A stretch of DNA of 64,000 nucleotides from CALKJP01 sp046299555 (GTDB taxonomy: Bacteria; Bacteroidota; Bacteroidia; JACCXN01). The position numbers were made by a program, and so were the translations under genes. This document shows, in pieces, positions 51,081-59,838 of this stretch. The stretch covers positions 992,001 to 1,056,000 of the forward strand of contig JBKBHS010000001.1 of NCBI GenBank assembly GCA_046299555.1, written 5' to 3'. Every line of letters begins with the position of its first letter. The first letter of the stretch is position 1. The notes below the pieces were generated by a model. The model was not told where the DNA came from, did not search any database, and worked only from the letters and a program-made list of their open reading frames with translations.

Positions 51081-52367
51081 TTACATTGTTTCCAGGTAGT
51101 TTAAATCCTTGGCAAAAGTTTCTTTACTGCGATAATTTGCCCATGCAGCCAATGCAACACAAATTATACCAACAATTAAAGCGCTATAAATATTATTTGA
51201 TAAAACGGCAGTAAAAAATCCAAAAGAGCTGGTAATAATAGGGACAGAACCTCGCACAAAATTGGGGACTGTATTTGTAACGGTTGAGCGAATATTGGTT
51301 CCAAATTGTTCTGATGCAATGGTTACAAATATTGCCCAATATCCGCTTGCTGTTCCTAATAAAAATGAAATAAAATAATAATGTTCTACACTTGCACCTT
51401 TCATTAAAAATAAAAAGTAAAACATTAAAACTGCGGTAAATCCTAAATAAAGAAAAACTACTTTTTTTCTACTTCTTAAAAATTGACTAAGTAATCCACT
51501 TATCAAATCACCAAAGGATAGTCCTAAATAAGCATACATTAAGGCTTTTCCATTTATTACTTGTCCTTTTATTTCTAAATCTACAGCAAATACTTCTTGC
51601 GAATTGGCTACCAATAATCCAATAACATACCAGATAGGCACTCCAATTAAAATACAATTCAGATACTTGAAAAAACGCTCTTTGTTGTTAAATAATATTT
51701 TAATATCACCACGGCTGATTTCTTTATCCTGCATGCTCTTAAACATACCTGATTCTATTGTTCCTACTCTTAAAAGTAAAAGCAATAGCCCTAAAACTCC
51801 ACCAATAATATAAGCTACTTGCCAGTTTGCAAATGGTGTTCCAAAAATTGAACTCAACCATTCTCCAACAATATGACCTTCAGCTCCGACTAATGCTGCA
51901 ACCACAGCTCCCAGTGCACCAAAAGTTACAATTATCATGGTACCGTAACCTCTTTTTTCTTTGCTCATGGTTTCAGCCACTAAGGTAATTCCAGCTCCGA
52001 GTTCTCCTGCCAATCCAATACCGGCAAAAACTCTGATAATAGCATATAAAGGAATATCTGTTACAAAAGCATTTGCTATATTGGCAGATGAATACAATAA
52101 TATAGAGCCAAATAATACAGATAGCCTTCCTTTTTTATCGCCCCAAATTCCCCATAAAATACCACCAATAAGCATACCAATCATTTGCATATTAAATAAA
52201 AAGATACCTGTATTTTTTCTTTCAGCGGCATCTGCAAATACCATAATCTGTTCCAGGCTTTCCTTCTTAACAACGTTGAATAAAATTAAATCATAGATGT
52301 CTACAAAGTAGCCAAGCGCAGCTACAATTATGATAAGAATATGCGGATTCTTTTTAAAATATGACAT
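51081..52367 (-). CDS. MFS transporter (metabolite:H+ symporter type)
   Basis: This is a 428-residue permease with about twelve membrane helices. Helix 1 carries VDIYDLILFNVV, and the loop between helices 2 and 3 has the MFS motif WGIWGDKKGRLSVL (about 70-83). Helix 5 has GELGAGITLVAETMSKEKRG, a feature of the sugar/metabolite symporter branch. The substrate cannot be told; small organic acids are common for this branch. It sits between the UbiA-type gene (gap 18 bp) and the SanA-like gene (gap 9 bp) and is probably cotranscribed with both. Confidence 0.87.
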   Translation of the reverse strand: MSYFKKNPHILIIIVAALGYFVDIYDLILFNVVKKESLEQIMVFADAAERKNTGIFLFNMQMIGMLIGGILWGIWGDKKGRLSVLFGSILLYSSANIANAFVTDIPLYAIIRVFAGIGLAGELGAGITLVAETMSKEKRGYGTMIIVTFGALGAVVAALVGAEGHIVGEWLSSIFGTPFANWQVAYIIGGVLGLLLLLLRVGTIESGMFKSMQDKEISRGDIKILFNNKERFFKYLNCILIGVPIWYVIGLLVANSQEVFAVDLEIKGQVINGKALMYAYLGLSFGDLISGLLSQFLRSRKKVVFLYLGFTAVLMFYFLFLMKGASVEHYYFISFLLGTASGYWAIFVTIASEQFGTNIRSTVTNTVPNFVRGSVPIITSSFGFFTAVLSNNIYSALIVGIICVALAAWANYRSKETFAKDLNYLETM

Positions 52368-52385
52368 CGCTTAATAGTTTATAAT

Positions 52386-53249
52386 TTAATAAAGAAATAA
52401 ATCTGAAATAACAAATATTGCAAAAACTACACTTCCAATTCCATTGGTGGTAAAAAACGCTAAATTTACTTTGCTCAAATCATTAGGTTTTACAATACTG
52501 TGCTGATAAAAAAGTAATCCTCCAAAAAGTAATGCCCCAATCCAGTACAAATAACCGAAATTACCCAACCAACCTGCTGTTAAAATTAAAATAAAACTTA
52601 TAATATGTAGAATTTCTGATAATCTTAAAGCACCTTTTTTGCCCATTAAAACAGGGATAGAGTGCAGACTTTGGCTGCGATCAAATTCTTCATCTTGTAA
52701 AGCGTATATAATATCGAATCCGCTAACCCAGGTTAAAACAATAAAGGAAAAAAGCAGAGGCAATAATTCAAATTTTCCGGTAACGGCTATATATGCCCCA
52801 ATTGGTGCTAATGCCAGCCCAATACCTAAAACTATATGGCAAAGAGCTGTAAATCGCTTTGTTAAACTATATCCTAAAATTACAGCCAATGCTACCGGTG
52901 ATAAGTAAAAGCATAGCGGATTAATAAACCATGTAGCACTGATAAATAATACTACATTCAAAATAATGAAGAATAACGCATTTTCTGGCTTAATAATACC
53001 GGAAGGGATTTCTCTTAAAGCAGTTCTTGGATTTGCTGCATCAAATTTTTTATCAATATATCTGTTAAATGCCATGGCAGAATTTCGAGCAGTAACCATA
53101 CATACAATAATCAATAAAAAAAGCTTTAAAGGGAAAGTAATATTGTAAGCGCTTATTGCCAGCGAAAATCCTATTAATGCAAAGGGCATGGCAAAAATGG
53201 TATGGCTGAATTTTACAAGCGATAAATAGTTTTTAATGGTTGCTATCAT
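52386..53249 (-). CDS. UbiA-family polyprenyltransferase
   Basis: This is a 287-residue enzyme with eight to nine membrane helices that attaches a polyprenyl chain to an aromatic ring in quinone synthesis. Two Asp-rich metal-binding motifs are present, NRYIDKKFD at 62-70 and ALQDEEFDRSQSL near 183-195. Sequence and length fit the subgroup often labelled putative 4-hydroxybenzoate polyprenyltransferase. As Bacteroidota usually make menaquinone, a role as MqnP in the futalosine route is plausible but is inference. MenA and cytochrome-haem O synthase differ in these motifs. It is the first of four closely spaced minus-strand genes. Confidence 0.85.
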   Translation of the reverse strand: MIATIKNYLSLVKFSHTIFAMPFALIGFSLAISAYNITFPLKLFLLIIVCMVTARNSAMAFNRYIDKKFDAANPRTALREIPSGIIKPENALFFIILNVVLFISATWFINPLCFYLSPVALAVILGYSLTKRFTALCHIVLGIGLALAPIGAYIAVTGKFELLPLLFSFIVLTWVSGFDIIYALQDEEFDRSQSLHSIPVLMGKKGALRLSEILHIISFILILTAGWLGNFGYLYWIGALLFGGLLFYQHSIVKPNDLSKVNLAFFTTNGIGSVVFAIFVISDLFLY

Positions 53250-53457
53250 AGTTTTATGAATTCGGTAAAATTAAGAATTTATAATATGTTAGAGAACATG
53301 TAAGTTTTAACTAATGTTTTCATAAAATATCCTTTTTTAAATGGCATTTTCTCAGTAATTTATAAACTTATTTTTACGATATTTGAAGCCTTCGTTGGTA
53401 TAAGGCATAATAATTGCCCAATGCCAGATTGTATAAACTTATATTAATTTAATTATC

Positions 53458-54405
53458 ATGAAACATTTCATTTTATTATTTACAGCTATTGTTACCGTTG
53501 CAACAGTATCAGCTCAGCATCTTATTTATTCTACTGCTACCATTGATCAGGCAGCACAAGCTATGAAAACAAAAACATATGTAGTGTTACTTGAACAAGA
53601 GCAAATCGAAAAAACCAATGTTTTGTATGAAAAAATACAAAGCGAAACAGTTGTTGAATCGGGTAAAAAAGCAGATTTATCTGAGTTTGAGGATAATGAA
53701 TTTAATAAGCAATTGAAGTTTGGAATGAAAACATTTTGGAAAGCTACCAAGTTTGAATTTATTAAAGCCGATGAATTTGAGCAAAAAAGAATGGATCCTG
53801 CAAGTTCATTTATTTTTCTATACAATCATAAAACTAAATTTAAGGAAGAAAAAACATTTATTAATTATTTAGTTTTTGCATTAGGAGGTAAAGCCAAGAA
53901 AATCGATAAAATGCCATGGGTTGCAGCAGTTCCTCTATCCTACGGAAATGTAGGACCGGAATATTACACTTATAAAATTCCGGGTTTAATTCAATATTTA
54001 CAAAATTTGGCCGATTATGTTGCTAATAATCCCAATCAAACAAAAGAAAGTATTGAAAAATATTTTAACAAGCGTAATAAAGAAGTTAAAGATTACAAAT
54101 TATATGTTTTAGCAGATGATTTAACTAAAGCGGTTTATACCAATGAACAAATAGAAAAAATTTATCCAGGTGAAGTAGTAATTGTAGATCAAAAACAAAT
54201 TGAAGAAGCTATTAAGAAACAAGATCCAAATGTAGCCTATGTTCATAAAGCGGGCCCTGAACGTACTAAAACAGAATTGGCATTTAATGTAAAAATGATA
54301 CTAACTGCTAAAGGAGGCGAGTGTTTGTATATAAGAGAAGATGAAATCTGGAAAAAAGAACCGGAAGGTATGTTAGAAAAAGATTTTAAAGCACTTAAAA
54401 AGTAA
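53458..54405 (+). CDS. Exported protein of unknown function
   Basis: This is a 315-residue protein with a clear signal peptide (MKHFILLFTAIVTVATVSAQ). The mature part is soluble, rich in Lys and Glu, and has no recognised domain. Features are TYVVLLEQEQIEKTN near 40-54, a middle part with FIFLYNHKTKFKEEKTFI, and a C-terminal EAIKKQDPNVAYVHKAG. It has no T9SS tail or lipobox, so it is probably periplasmic. It is flanked by a divergent UbiA-type gene and by ettA 82 bp downstream, and it seems to be a single-gene unit. I do not assign a function. Confidence 0.7.
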   Translation: MKHFILLFTAIVTVATVSAQHLIYSTATIDQAAQAMKTKTYVVLLEQEQIEKTNVLYEKIQSETVVESGKKADLSEFEDNEFNKQLKFGMKTFWKATKFEFIKADEFEQKRMDPASSFIFLYNHKTKFKEEKTFINYLVFALGGKAKKIDKMPWVAAVPLSYGNVGPEYYTYKIPGLIQYLQNLADYVANNPNQTKESIEKYFNKRNKEVKDYKLYVLADDLTKAVYTNEQIEKIYPGEVVIVDQKQIEEAIKKQDPNVAYVHKAGPERTKTELAFNVKMILTAKGGECLYIREDEIWKKEPEGMLEKDFKALKK

Positions 54406-54417
54406 TATTGAAGTTAA

Positions 54418-54445
54418 TAGGCAATAAGCCATTAGCCAATAGTTT
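54418..54445 (+). repeat. Heptameric tract (TAGGCAA/TAAGCCA/TTAGCCA/ATAGTTT)
   Basis: Four imperfect 7-base units lie 13 bases after the stop of the exported-protein gene. The period and position (just after a stop codon) resemble the CAGTAGG tract at 3662-3703, although the unit differs. Confidence 0.6.
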
Positions 54446-54487
54446 AAAAAGTAATCACAATTAATTTCTATAAATCTCAATTAACTT

Positions 54488-56173
54488 ATGTCTGACGATA
54501 AGAAAGTCATTTTTTCGATGGTAAAGGTTAGTAAAACCATTCCATCAGGCAAGCAAATTTTAAAAGACATTTATCTTTCATTTTTCTATGGAGCCAAAAT
54601 TGGTATCATAGGTTTAAATGGTTCCGGAAAATCTACCTTACTAAAAATAATTGCAGGAGTAGATAAATCGTATCAAGGAGAAGTAGTTTTTTCTCCGGGA
54701 TATTCAGTAGGTTATTTAGAGCAAGAGCCACAATTAGACGAAAACAAAACAGTAATAGAAGTGGTGCGCGAAGGTGTTCAGGAAATTATGGATTTGTTGA
54801 ATGAATATAACAAAATAAATGACGATATGGGTTTGCCTGAAAATTACGAAGATGCCGATAAGATGGATAAACTATTGGCTCGTCAGGCAGTACTACAAGA
54901 TAAAATTGATGCAGTTGGCGCATGGGAAATTGACAGTAAATTAGAGCGCGCCATGGATGCTTTACGCTGTCCCGATGGAGATACTCCTGTAAAAGTGCTT
55001 TCAGGTGGCGAGCGTAGAAGAGTTGCACTTTGTCGTTTATTATTAAAACAACCGGATATATTACTATTAGATGAGCCAACCAACCATTTAGATGCCGAGT
55101 CTATTGACTGGTTAGAACAACATCTGCAACAATATCCGGGAACTGTAATAGCCATAACCCACGACCGTTATTTCTTGGATAATGTTGCCGGTTGGATTTT
55201 AGAATTAGATAGAGGCGAAGGTATTCCATGGAAAGGTAATTACTCATCATGGTTAGAACAAAAAGCCATGCGTTTAGCTCAAGAAGAAAAAACAGAAAGT
55301 AAGCGAAGAAAAACTTTGGAGCGCGAGTTAGAATGGGTGCGTCAAGGAGCTAAAGGTCGTCAGGCTAAGCAAAAAGCGCGTTTAAAAGCTTACGATAAAT
55401 TATTGAATGAAGATGTAAAAGAAAAAGAAGAAAAGCTTGAAATTTTTATTCCACCGGGGCCACGTTTAGGAACTGATGTTATAACAGCAATTCATGTGTC
55501 TAAAGCTTATGGTGATAAATTATTGTACGATGATTTAAATTTTTCTTTGCCTCCTGCCGGAATTGTTGGTATTATTGGTCCTAATGGAGCTGGGAAAACA
55601 ACCATTTTTAAAATGATAATGGGGCAAGAAAAGCCTGATAAAGGAGAATTTAAAATTGGAGAAACTGTTAAAATAGGATACGTTGACCAAACTCATAAAG
55701 ATATAGATCCTAATAAAACGGTTTTTGAAGTAATTTCAGGAGGTTTAGAAAATGTGGATGTGGGAGGAAGATTAATCAATGCCAGAGCTTATTTATCGCG
55801 ATTTAACTTTTCAGGAGCTGATCAACAGAAAAAGTGTGGTGTCCTTTCCGGTGGTGAGCGTAACCGTTTGCACTTAGCCATGTGCTTGAAAATGGGCGCT
55901 AACGTTCTATTGCTGGATGAGCCAACTAACGATTTAGATGTAAATACCATGCGAGCTTTAGAAGAAGCATTAGAGAATTTTGCAGGATGTGCCGTAATTA
56001 TTTCACACGATCGTTGGTTTTTGGATAGAGTATGTACGCATATCTTAGCATTTGAAGGCGATTCACAGGTATATTATTTCGAAGGCTCTTACAGCGAATA
56101 CGAAGAGAATAAGAAAAAACGTTTAGGTGATATTGAACCTAAACGTATTCGTTATAAAAAATTAGTAAACTAA
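54488..56173 (+). CDS. ettA: Energy-dependent translational throttle protein EttA (ABC-F)
   Basis: EttA binds the ribosomal E site and gates entry into elongation according to the ATP/ADP ratio. The 561 residues have two ABC domains in one chain and no membrane part: Walker A GLNGSGKST and GPNGAGKTT, signatures LSGGERRRVAL and LSGGERNRLHL, and Walker B LLLDEPTNHLD and LLLDEPTNDLD. The arm insertion in the first domain and the linker with charged helices (RKTLERELEWVRQGAKGRQ) fit EttA rather than Uup or resistance ABC-F proteins. It is cytoplasmic and probably a separate transcription unit, followed by hisS after 71 bp. Confidence 0.93.
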   Translation: MSDDKKVIFSMVKVSKTIPSGKQILKDIYLSFFYGAKIGIIGLNGSGKSTLLKIIAGVDKSYQGEVVFSPGYSVGYLEQEPQLDENKTVIEVVREGVQEIMDLLNEYNKINDDMGLPENYEDADKMDKLLARQAVLQDKIDAVGAWEIDSKLERAMDALRCPDGDTPVKVLSGGERRRVALCRLLLKQPDILLLDEPTNHLDAESIDWLEQHLQQYPGTVIAITHDRYFLDNVAGWILELDRGEGIPWKGNYSSWLEQKAMRLAQEEKTESKRRKTLERELEWVRQGAKGRQAKQKARLKAYDKLLNEDVKEKEEKLEIFIPPGPRLGTDVITAIHVSKAYGDKLLYDDLNFSLPPAGIVGIIGPNGAGKTTIFKMIMGQEKPDKGEFKIGETVKIGYVDQTHKDIDPNKTVFEVISGGLENVDVGGRLINARAYLSRFNFSGADQQKKCGVLSGGERNRLHLAMCLKMGANVLLLDEPTNDLDVNTMRALEEALENFAGCAVIISHDRWFLDRVCTHILAFEGDSQVYYFEGSYSEYEENKKKRLGDIEPKRIRYKKLVN

Positions 56174-56244
56174 TAATTGGTTTGAGAAATTGAGTATATA
56201 GAATGCTCACTTATCACTACTAAAATATCAATTCTAGTTAAAGA

Positions 56245-57615
56245 ATGAAACCATCTATACCAAAAGGAACGCGTGATTTTTCACCTGTAGAAATGTCGCG
56301 CAGGAATTATATTTTCGATACCATTCGCGCTACATTTAAGCTATATGGTTATGCACCCATAGAAACACCGGCAATGGAAAATCTTTCTACACTGATGGGC
56401 AAGTATGGTGAAGAAGGCGATAGATTGATTTTTAAAATTTTAAATAGTGGGCCAGTAATTGAAGATATTCGTGAAAAAGCCAAAGAAATAAAACTGAGTG
56501 ATATTTCTGAAAAAGCTCTTCGTTACGATTTAACCGTTCCATTTGCTCGCTACGTAGTACAGCATCAGCATGAAATTATATTCCCTTTTAAACGTTATCA
56601 GATTCAACCGGTGTGGCGTGCCGATAGACCGCAAAAAGGGCGATACCGAGAGTTTTATCAGTGCGATGCAGATGTAATTGGAAGTAATTCGCTGTTATAT
56701 GAAATTGAGTTGATACAATTAATGGATGATGTGTTTTCGCAATTGCATTTACCGGTTATTATAAAAATGAATAACCGCAAAATATTAAGCGGAATAGCTG
56801 AATACATTGGTCATCCCGAAAAAATGATGGATATGACCATTGCTATTGACAAGCTGGAGAAAATAGGTTTAGATGGTGTAATAGCAGAGTTGACTGAAAG
56901 AGGATTTGGTGCTTCTTCTATAGAATTGTTGGTGGCCTTGCTAAAAGAAATGCAAAGTGAGGATAAACTTTCGCCACATGAAATTTTAAACACCATCGAA
57001 AAGTATATTCACTTTACAAAAGACGGACAAACCGGAATTAATGAAGTAAGAAAAGTGTTGTCTGCTTTTGAAGATAAGTTAGTGCTTCATAAAGCAACAC
57101 TTGAATTGGATATTACCTTAGCACGTGGCTTAAATTATTACACAGGAGCAATTTTTGAAGTGAAAGCCGCTGTTGGTGAGTTTAAAAGTAGTATATGTGG
57201 AGGTGGTCGTTATGATGATTTAACAGGAATATTTGGTTTGCCAAATATGAGTGGAGTTGGTATTTCGTTCGGTGCTGACAGAATTTATGATGTATTGTTG
57301 GAACAAAATTTATTTCCGGAAGAAATCAGCGAATCATGCAAAGCCTTATTTGTGAATTTTGGCGAAACAGAAAGTTTATTTGCCCTGCAAATTATCAGTG
57401 ATTTGCGTTCAAAAAATATTTCATGTGAAATTTATCCGGATGCTGTTAAAATGAAAAAGCAGTTTGAATATGCAGATAAAAAAGGTATTCCATATGTAAT
57501 TATAATTGGAGAAGAAGAATTAAAAAACAAACAAGCATCCGTAAAAAACATGAAAGATGGCTCGCAGCAAAGTATGCCGATTGAGCAATTAGATAATTAT
57601 TTGAAAGAAAAATAG
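56245..57615 (+). CDS. hisS: Histidyl-tRNA synthetase
   Basis: This class II enzyme charges tRNA-His. The 456 residues have motif 1 near PKGTRDFSPVEM, motif 2 with FKRYQIQPVWRADRPQKGRY, the histidine motifs LARGLNYYTGAIFEV and GGGRYDDLTGIFG, motif 3 with GVGISFGADRIYDVL, and a C-terminal anticodon-binding domain (about 365-456). It is complete. It is followed after 35 bp by hutH, which consumes the same amino acid, and the two may be cotranscribed. Confidence 0.96.
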   Translation: MKPSIPKGTRDFSPVEMSRRNYIFDTIRATFKLYGYAPIETPAMENLSTLMGKYGEEGDRLIFKILNSGPVIEDIREKAKEIKLSDISEKALRYDLTVPFARYVVQHQHEIIFPFKRYQIQPVWRADRPQKGRYREFYQCDADVIGSNSLLYEIELIQLMDDVFSQLHLPVIIKMNNRKILSGIAEYIGHPEKMMDMTIAIDKLEKIGLDGVIAELTERGFGASSIELLVALLKEMQSEDKLSPHEILNTIEKYIHFTKDGQTGINEVRKVLSAFEDKLVLHKATLELDITLARGLNYYTGAIFEVKAAVGEFKSSICGGGRYDDLTGIFGLPNMSGVGISFGADRIYDVLLEQNLFPEEISESCKALFVNFGETESLFALQIISDLRSKNISCEIYPDAVKMKKQFEYADKKGIPYVIIIGEEELKNKQASVKNMKDGSQQSMPIEQLDNYLKEK

Positions 57616-57650
57616 TAAGCCTTTACGAAGGATAAAATTTAGAAAATAGA

Positions 57651-59135
57651 ATGAAAGTACATCTCATAAGTCCTGAAAAAATAGATTTTACAACGCTTGA
57701 AAAAGTTCTTGCAGGAGACATACAGTTGCAATTATCAGATGCTTCAAAAAAGCTGATTGTTGATTGCAGGAATTATTTGGATGCTAAAATGGCAAAATCA
57801 AAATTGCCTATTTATGGTATTAATACCGGTTTTGGAGCTTTGTGCAATACACAAATTTCCGATAAAGATTTAGAGCGATTGCAACATAATTTAGTGATTT
57901 CGCATGCTTGCGGTATGGGAGAAGAAGTTCCTCAGGAGATTGTTAAGCTAATGCTCTTTTTAAAAATTCATGCTCTGTCACTTGGAAAATCTGCTGTTCA
58001 ATTGCAAACAGTAGAACGTTTAATTTGGTTTTTTAATAATGATGTTTTACCGGTAGTATATCAGCAAGGTTCATTAGGAGCATCAGGCGATTTGGCACCT
58101 TTGGCGCATCTTTCATTACCATTAATTGGTTTAGGAGAAGTGTATCATAAAGGAGTAAGAAAGTCAACCGAGCAATTATATAATGAGGAAAAATTAGATG
58201 CCATTCGTTTAAAATCGAAAGAGGGATTGGCCTTATTAAACGGCACTCAATTTATGAGTGCTTATGGCAGTTGGTGTATTTTACAGGCAAAAAAAATAAG
58301 TTCATTAAGCGATAAAATTGCAGCAGTTTCATTAGATGCTTTTGATGGCAGAATTGAACCTTTTAATGAAAATATTCATTTGATTCGCCCGCATAAAGGA
58401 CAATTAGAAACAGCTTCGTTTATTAAAAACTTTTTGGCAGGTAGCGAAATTGTAAAGCGAGAAAAAGCGCATGTACAAGATCCGTATTGTTTTCGTTGTG
58501 TGCCGCAAGTGCATGGGGCTTCTAAGGATGCCATCAATTATGTTACCTCTGTTTTTTTAACGGAGATAAATTCTGTTACCGATAATCCTACAGTTTTTCC
58601 GGAAGATGATGAAGTAATTTCCGGAGGTAATTTTCATGGGCAGCCATTAGCTATTGCATTAGACTTTTTGTGTATTGCTTTAGCAGAATTGGGGAGCATA
58701 TCAGAGCGCAGAACCTATAAGTTAATTTCAGGACAAAGAGGATTACCTCACTTTTTAGCTGCTGATGCAGGATTAAATTCCGGATTTATGATTCCGCAAT
58801 ACACAGCTGCATCTATTGTGAGTCAGAATAAACAATTATGCACACCTGCATCCGTTGATACTATTGATTCTTCCAACGGACAAGAAGACCATGTAAGTAT
58901 GGGGGCAAATGCAGCTACCAAATGTTATCGTGTAGTTGAAAATGTAAAAAAACTTTTAGCCATAGAGATGATGAATGCAGCACAAGCTTTGGAATTCAGA
59001 AAGCCATTGCGTTCATCGCACAAAGTAGAAAGTTTTGTAGCGCAGTTTAGAAAATATGTTGATTTTAATTTGCAGGATAAAGTAATGTATACCGAAATGC
59101 AAGCCGCATTACGTTTTATAAATGAAGTTAATTAA
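57651..59135 (+). CDS. hutH: Histidine ammonia-lyase
   Basis: HutH converts L-histidine to trans-urocanate and ammonia. The 494 residues carry the ASG triplet at 144-146 (GSLGASGDLAPLAHL) that cyclises into the MIO electrophile, the catalytic Tyr in LPIYGINTGFG (Y55) and conserved regions such as VTDNPTVF and SSNGQEDHVSMG. The lack of hutU, hutI or hutG nearby means the pathway is either scattered or used only for urocanate. Related phenylalanine and tyrosine ammonia-lyases are alternatives, but the length and SSNGQEDHVSMG region favour HutH. Confidence 0.92.
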   Translation: MKVHLISPEKIDFTTLEKVLAGDIQLQLSDASKKLIVDCRNYLDAKMAKSKLPIYGINTGFGALCNTQISDKDLERLQHNLVISHACGMGEEVPQEIVKLMLFLKIHALSLGKSAVQLQTVERLIWFFNNDVLPVVYQQGSLGASGDLAPLAHLSLPLIGLGEVYHKGVRKSTEQLYNEEKLDAIRLKSKEGLALLNGTQFMSAYGSWCILQAKKISSLSDKIAAVSLDAFDGRIEPFNENIHLIRPHKGQLETASFIKNFLAGSEIVKREKAHVQDPYCFRCVPQVHGASKDAINYVTSVFLTEINSVTDNPTVFPEDDEVISGGNFHGQPLAIALDFLCIALAELGSISERRTYKLISGQRGLPHFLAADAGLNSGFMIPQYTAASIVSQNKQLCTPASVDTIDSSNGQEDHVSMGANAATKCYRVVENVKKLLAIEMMNAAQALEFRKPLRSSHKVESFVAQFRKYVDFNLQDKVMYTEMQAALRFINEVN

Positions 59136-59146
59136 TTAAAAAAAAT

Positions 59147-59833
59147 ATGAGTAACGAAAATATTTGGGATAAAGTAGCACTACGATATAAGTCGCATCCA
59201 TGGCATGGAGTAAGTATCGGAGATAAAGCTCCTGAAATTGTTACCGCATTTATTGAGATAGTTCCTACGGATACGGTAAAATATGAGATTGATAAGGTTT
59301 CCGGATATTTAAAAGTAGACAGGCCTCAAAAATTTTCCAACATCGTTCCTGCTTTGTATGGATTTATTCCACAAACCTATTGCGATATTGATGTGGCATC
59401 CTATTGCATGGAAAAAACAGGTAGAACAAATATAGTTGGAGATCATGACCCGTTGGATATTTGTATTTTAACAGAACGCAACATTAGTCATGGAAATATT
59501 TTGGTACAGGCCATACCAATTGGTGGTTTTAGAATGATTGATGGAGGAGAGGCAGATGATAAAATAATTGCCATTTTAAAAGGGGATGAAGTATATCAGC
59601 AATGGGATGATATTGAAAAATGTCCGGAGGCTTTGGTAAAGCGTTTAAAGCATTATTTTTTAACCTATAAAGATTTGCCGGGAGCATCTACTCATCGCTG
59701 CGAAATAACTCATGTTTACGGGAAAACAGAAGCGCAGGAAATAATTGAAAAAAGTAGAAAAGATTATACGCGACTTTATGGAAATTTAGAAACAGAATTA
59801 CTGGCAACTATTGATAAACTAGTTAACAGATAA
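59147..59833 (+). CDS. ppa: Family I inorganic pyrophosphatase
   Basis: The enzyme hydrolyses pyrophosphate and so drives biosynthetic reactions in the cytoplasm. The 228 residues contain the substrate lysines in VKYEIDKVSGYLKVDRP and the metal-binding D-x-D-P-x-D motif in VGDHDPLDICIL (D99, D101, D104), a second Asp region in DGGEADDKIIAI, and the YFLTYKD helix. It is longer than the E. coli enzyme (about 175 residues), with extensions at both ends as in other Bacteroidota. It lies 11 bp after hutH and may be cotranscribed with it. Confidence 0.94.
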   Translation: MSNENIWDKVALRYKSHPWHGVSIGDKAPEIVTAFIEIVPTDTVKYEIDKVSGYLKVDRPQKFSNIVPALYGFIPQTYCDIDVASYCMEKTGRTNIVGDHDPLDICILTERNISHGNILVQAIPIGGFRMIDGGEADDKIIAILKGDEVYQQWDDIEKCPEALVKRLKHYFLTYKDLPGASTHRCEITHVYGKTEAQEIIEKSRKDYTRLYGNLETELLATIDKLVNR

Positions 59834-59838
59834 CAATA

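Noticed and set aside
51961..52296. A 111-codon open frame antisense to the MFS gene
   Set aside because: The membrane-protein codons produce a long antisense frame; no start context or homologous pattern is seen.
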